From the NCBI RefSeq assembly GCF_016735675.1, contig NZ_JAERSG010000005.1, positions 186,001-250,000 of the forward strand: DNA of 64,000 nt. The letters run 5' to 3'. Source of the stretch: Nocardioides baculatus. Its GTDB lineage: Bacteria > Actinomycetota > Actinomycetes > Propionibacteriales > Nocardioidaceae. Both the position numbers and the translations under genes were made by a program. The notes under the pieces were generated by a model. It was not told the origin of the DNA. It worked only from the letters and a program-made list of their open reading frames with translations, and did no database searches. Shown piece after piece: positions 62,671 through 64,000 of the stretch (positions are counted from its first letter, which is position 1; each line of letters starts with the position of its first letter).

Positions 62671-63051
62671 CTAGGTCGGGTCGTCGGCTCCACTGTCGAG
62701 CTCGGTGGGAAGGAGTCCGAGCTCCCCGGCTACCTGAGTCAGCTCTGGCCCCAGTCGCAGCAACAGAGCCGCGCCTTCGGGCGGGTAGGGGATGGCCTCG
62801 ACAAACCCAAGGCCGATCAGGTCCTTCTCGGGAGCTTCGGCGTGCACGAACTCACGCTCCAGCCAGTCCGTGACGGCCCCTACGGTGACGGGGTCGTCCG
62901 TGAGCAAGTCCTGAGCCCACCGCGCCACGTCGGGCAGGAAGAGGTAGGGCAGGAGCTCTCCGCCCTGGTCCGCGAGGTGGTCTGCCATGAGGGGCGCGAG
63001 AAGCGGGAAGTCGTCGACCAGGCGGAGGACGAGCTGTTGTGACGACGTCAT
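62671..63051 (-). CDS. Probable immunity protein (DUF7674-like)
   Basis: This 126-residue soluble, acidic, mostly helical protein has length and pattern (LRLVDDFPLLAPLMADHL, then WLEREFVHAE) similar to DUF7674 proteins that sit beside toxins; the assignment is tentative. ATG 63051 overlaps the toxin gene's stop as ATGA. That coupling and order are typical for immunity genes following polymorphic toxin genes. Confidence 0.65.
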   Translation of the reverse strand: MTSSQQLVLRLVDDFPLLAPLMADHLADQGGELLPYLFLPDVARWAQDLLTDDPVTVGAVTDWLEREFVHAEAPEKDLIGLGFVEAIPYPPEGAALLLRLGPELTQVAGELGLLPTELDSGADDPT

Positions 63052-64000
63052 GAGTCCAGTGCCTCCCGGATCTCGGCTGCGAGCTTCCGAGCCAGGTCGC
63101 GGTCGGAAGTGGATGCGTCCAGATTGTTGCGTAGCCAGTTCTCGAGACCGCGGAGGGTCTCCTGACCCTTGATCACGTGGCGTCGGTCGTGCACCGTCTC
63201 ACCCGTCCGCAATTCGTGCCGGATGGCGTCCATGGTGGTGCCGTCGCCTGTGCGACGCGGGTTGTCGACGCCCTTGAACAGCTGGTCGACGTAGTTCTTG
63301 AGCTTCTGGTTCTCGACGTCGGGCCGGCTCCGCACGCCTCGCCCAAGGCCGCCGGCCCGAGTGCCCGGCCCGAGCGCACCGACCTCGTTGCGGGCTGGCA
63401 CCCGGACGAACTTCTCGACTCGCCCGCGTACGGCGTTGAGCTCGGTGCGGACTCGTTCGAGGCGGGCGGCGGTGGCGGCGACGCCAGCACGCAGGGCGGT
63501 GAGCAGGGCGTAGAACCGCGGGGCGTGCGAGCGGACCTTGGCGGCCGCAGCGGCCACCGACGCCGCGCCGCCGAGACCACCGGTCAGACCGGTGACGATC
63601 ACCGAGATGGCGGCGCCCTCGACGATCATCTGGGCGACCTCCTCCAGCAGCGCCCGCGTGCGGTCGCGGGTGGCCTCGACTCCGTCGGCGTAGTCCTCGC
63701 AGGCGTCGGCCAGTCCGCCGAGCTGCCACGCGGTGTCGCCGACGAGGGTGGCGAGGTCGCGCAGTGCGTCGACGGCGAGCGGCACCTCGGGAGAGTGCTG
63801 TGCTTCGACCAGGGTGATGGCGACGTCGACCTCGTCGGCCAGGCCGGCGGTCGAGGCCGCCGCCCGGCGCCACGCGGTCCCTGCCGCGCGCAGCCGGTCG
63901 ACGTCCGCGCCGGGCCAGACGAATCCCTCGACCTGGTCGAGGATCCAGGCGTCGACACCACTGAGCGAGAGCTCTCGATCACCGAGGCTCGGCGGGGGAG
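63048..64000 (-). CDS. Polymorphic toxin with an ESX/WXG-type N-terminus (5' end beyond the window)
   Basis: An open minus-strand frame runs from the right edge to TGA 63048, about 316 residues visible. The first 200 are long helices with repeated Ala/Arg heptads and a Gly/Ala hydrophobic stretch (VIVTGLTGGLGGAASVAAAA), like WXG100/LXG-type T7SS effector heads. After a Gly/Arg linker, the last 85 residues form a distinct domain (NYVDQLFKGVDNPRRTGDGT, HELRTGETVHDRRHV, ENWLRNNLD), which should be the toxic part; its family is unknown to me. Confidence 0.65.
   Translation of the reverse strand, partial: PPPSLGDRELSLSGVDAWILDQVEGFVWPGADVDRLRAAGTAWRRAAASTAGLADEVDVAITLVEAQHSPEVPLAVDALRDLATLVGDTAWQLGGLADACEDYADGVEATRDRTRALLEEVAQMIVEGAAISVIVTGLTGGLGGAASVAAAAAKVRSHAPRFYALLTALRAGVAATAARLERVRTELNAVRGRVEKFVRVPARNEVGALGPGTRAGGLGRGVRSRPDVENQKLKNYVDQLFKGVDNPRRTGDGTTMDAIRHELRTGETVHDRRHVIKGQETLRGLENWLRNNLDASTSDRDLARKLAAEIREALDS

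Noticed and set aside
1..64000. Prophage or insertion sequence
   Set aside because: No integrase, transposase, capsid, terminase or terminal inverted repeats with a transposase gene were recognised.

Overview
The window is a high-GC actinobacterial chromosome segment, most like Nocardioides or another member of the Nocardioidaceae. This rests on codon use, the gene content (a Corynebacterium-type gluABCD order, class II nrdR-nrdJ, lexA beside a LysM gene, a SecDF fusion) and frequent start codons placed 6-7 bases after a -10 hexamer. No rRNA, tRNA, integrase, transposase or CRISPR array was recognised.

Bases 1-34,900 are mostly conserved backbone: a glutamate-type ABC transporter (gluA, B, C, D), a 2H phosphoesterase, a secreted family-16 glycoside hydrolase with a degraded partial copy beside it, miaB, miaA, a gamma-glutamyltransferase, dapF, an SDR enzyme, hflX, secDF, a DinG-type helicase, a sulfotransferase, a flavin reductase, lexA with a divergent LysM gene, and nrdR-nrdJ. 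Inserted in it are three tandem secreted paralogues with calcium-binding repeats (15.6-18.7 kb) and an accessory lipoprotein/secreted pair (29.2-30.6 kb). Two families of palindromic intergenic repeats recur at gene ends.

Bases 34,946-50,600 are a defence island, with visibly lower GC in its centre. It holds three units. The first is a cytosine methyltransferase convergent with an HNH nuclease. The second is a translationally coupled ParB-like protein plus a putative nuclease. The third is a Vsr nuclease divergent from an array encoding a second cytosine methyltransferase, a Z1-type SF2 helicase, a PD-(D/E)XK nuclease, a GHKL (MORC/MutL-like) ATPase and two unrecognised proteins. The last five genes overlap at every junction. 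This third unit belongs to the predicted MORC-type restriction systems and is the strongest candidate for a poorly characterised system; the ParB/nuclease pair is the second.

Bases 50,600-64,000 are a mixed housekeeping and accessory tail: a DUF2237 protein, two VapBC-type toxin-antitoxin pairs, a DUF2786 protein, a P-loop kinase, an SDR, a serine hydrolase, a DinB-fold protein, an iron-sulfur photolyase, a membrane-anchored matrixin-like protease, and a probable secreted polymorphic toxin (cut by the window edge) with a coupled immunity gene.
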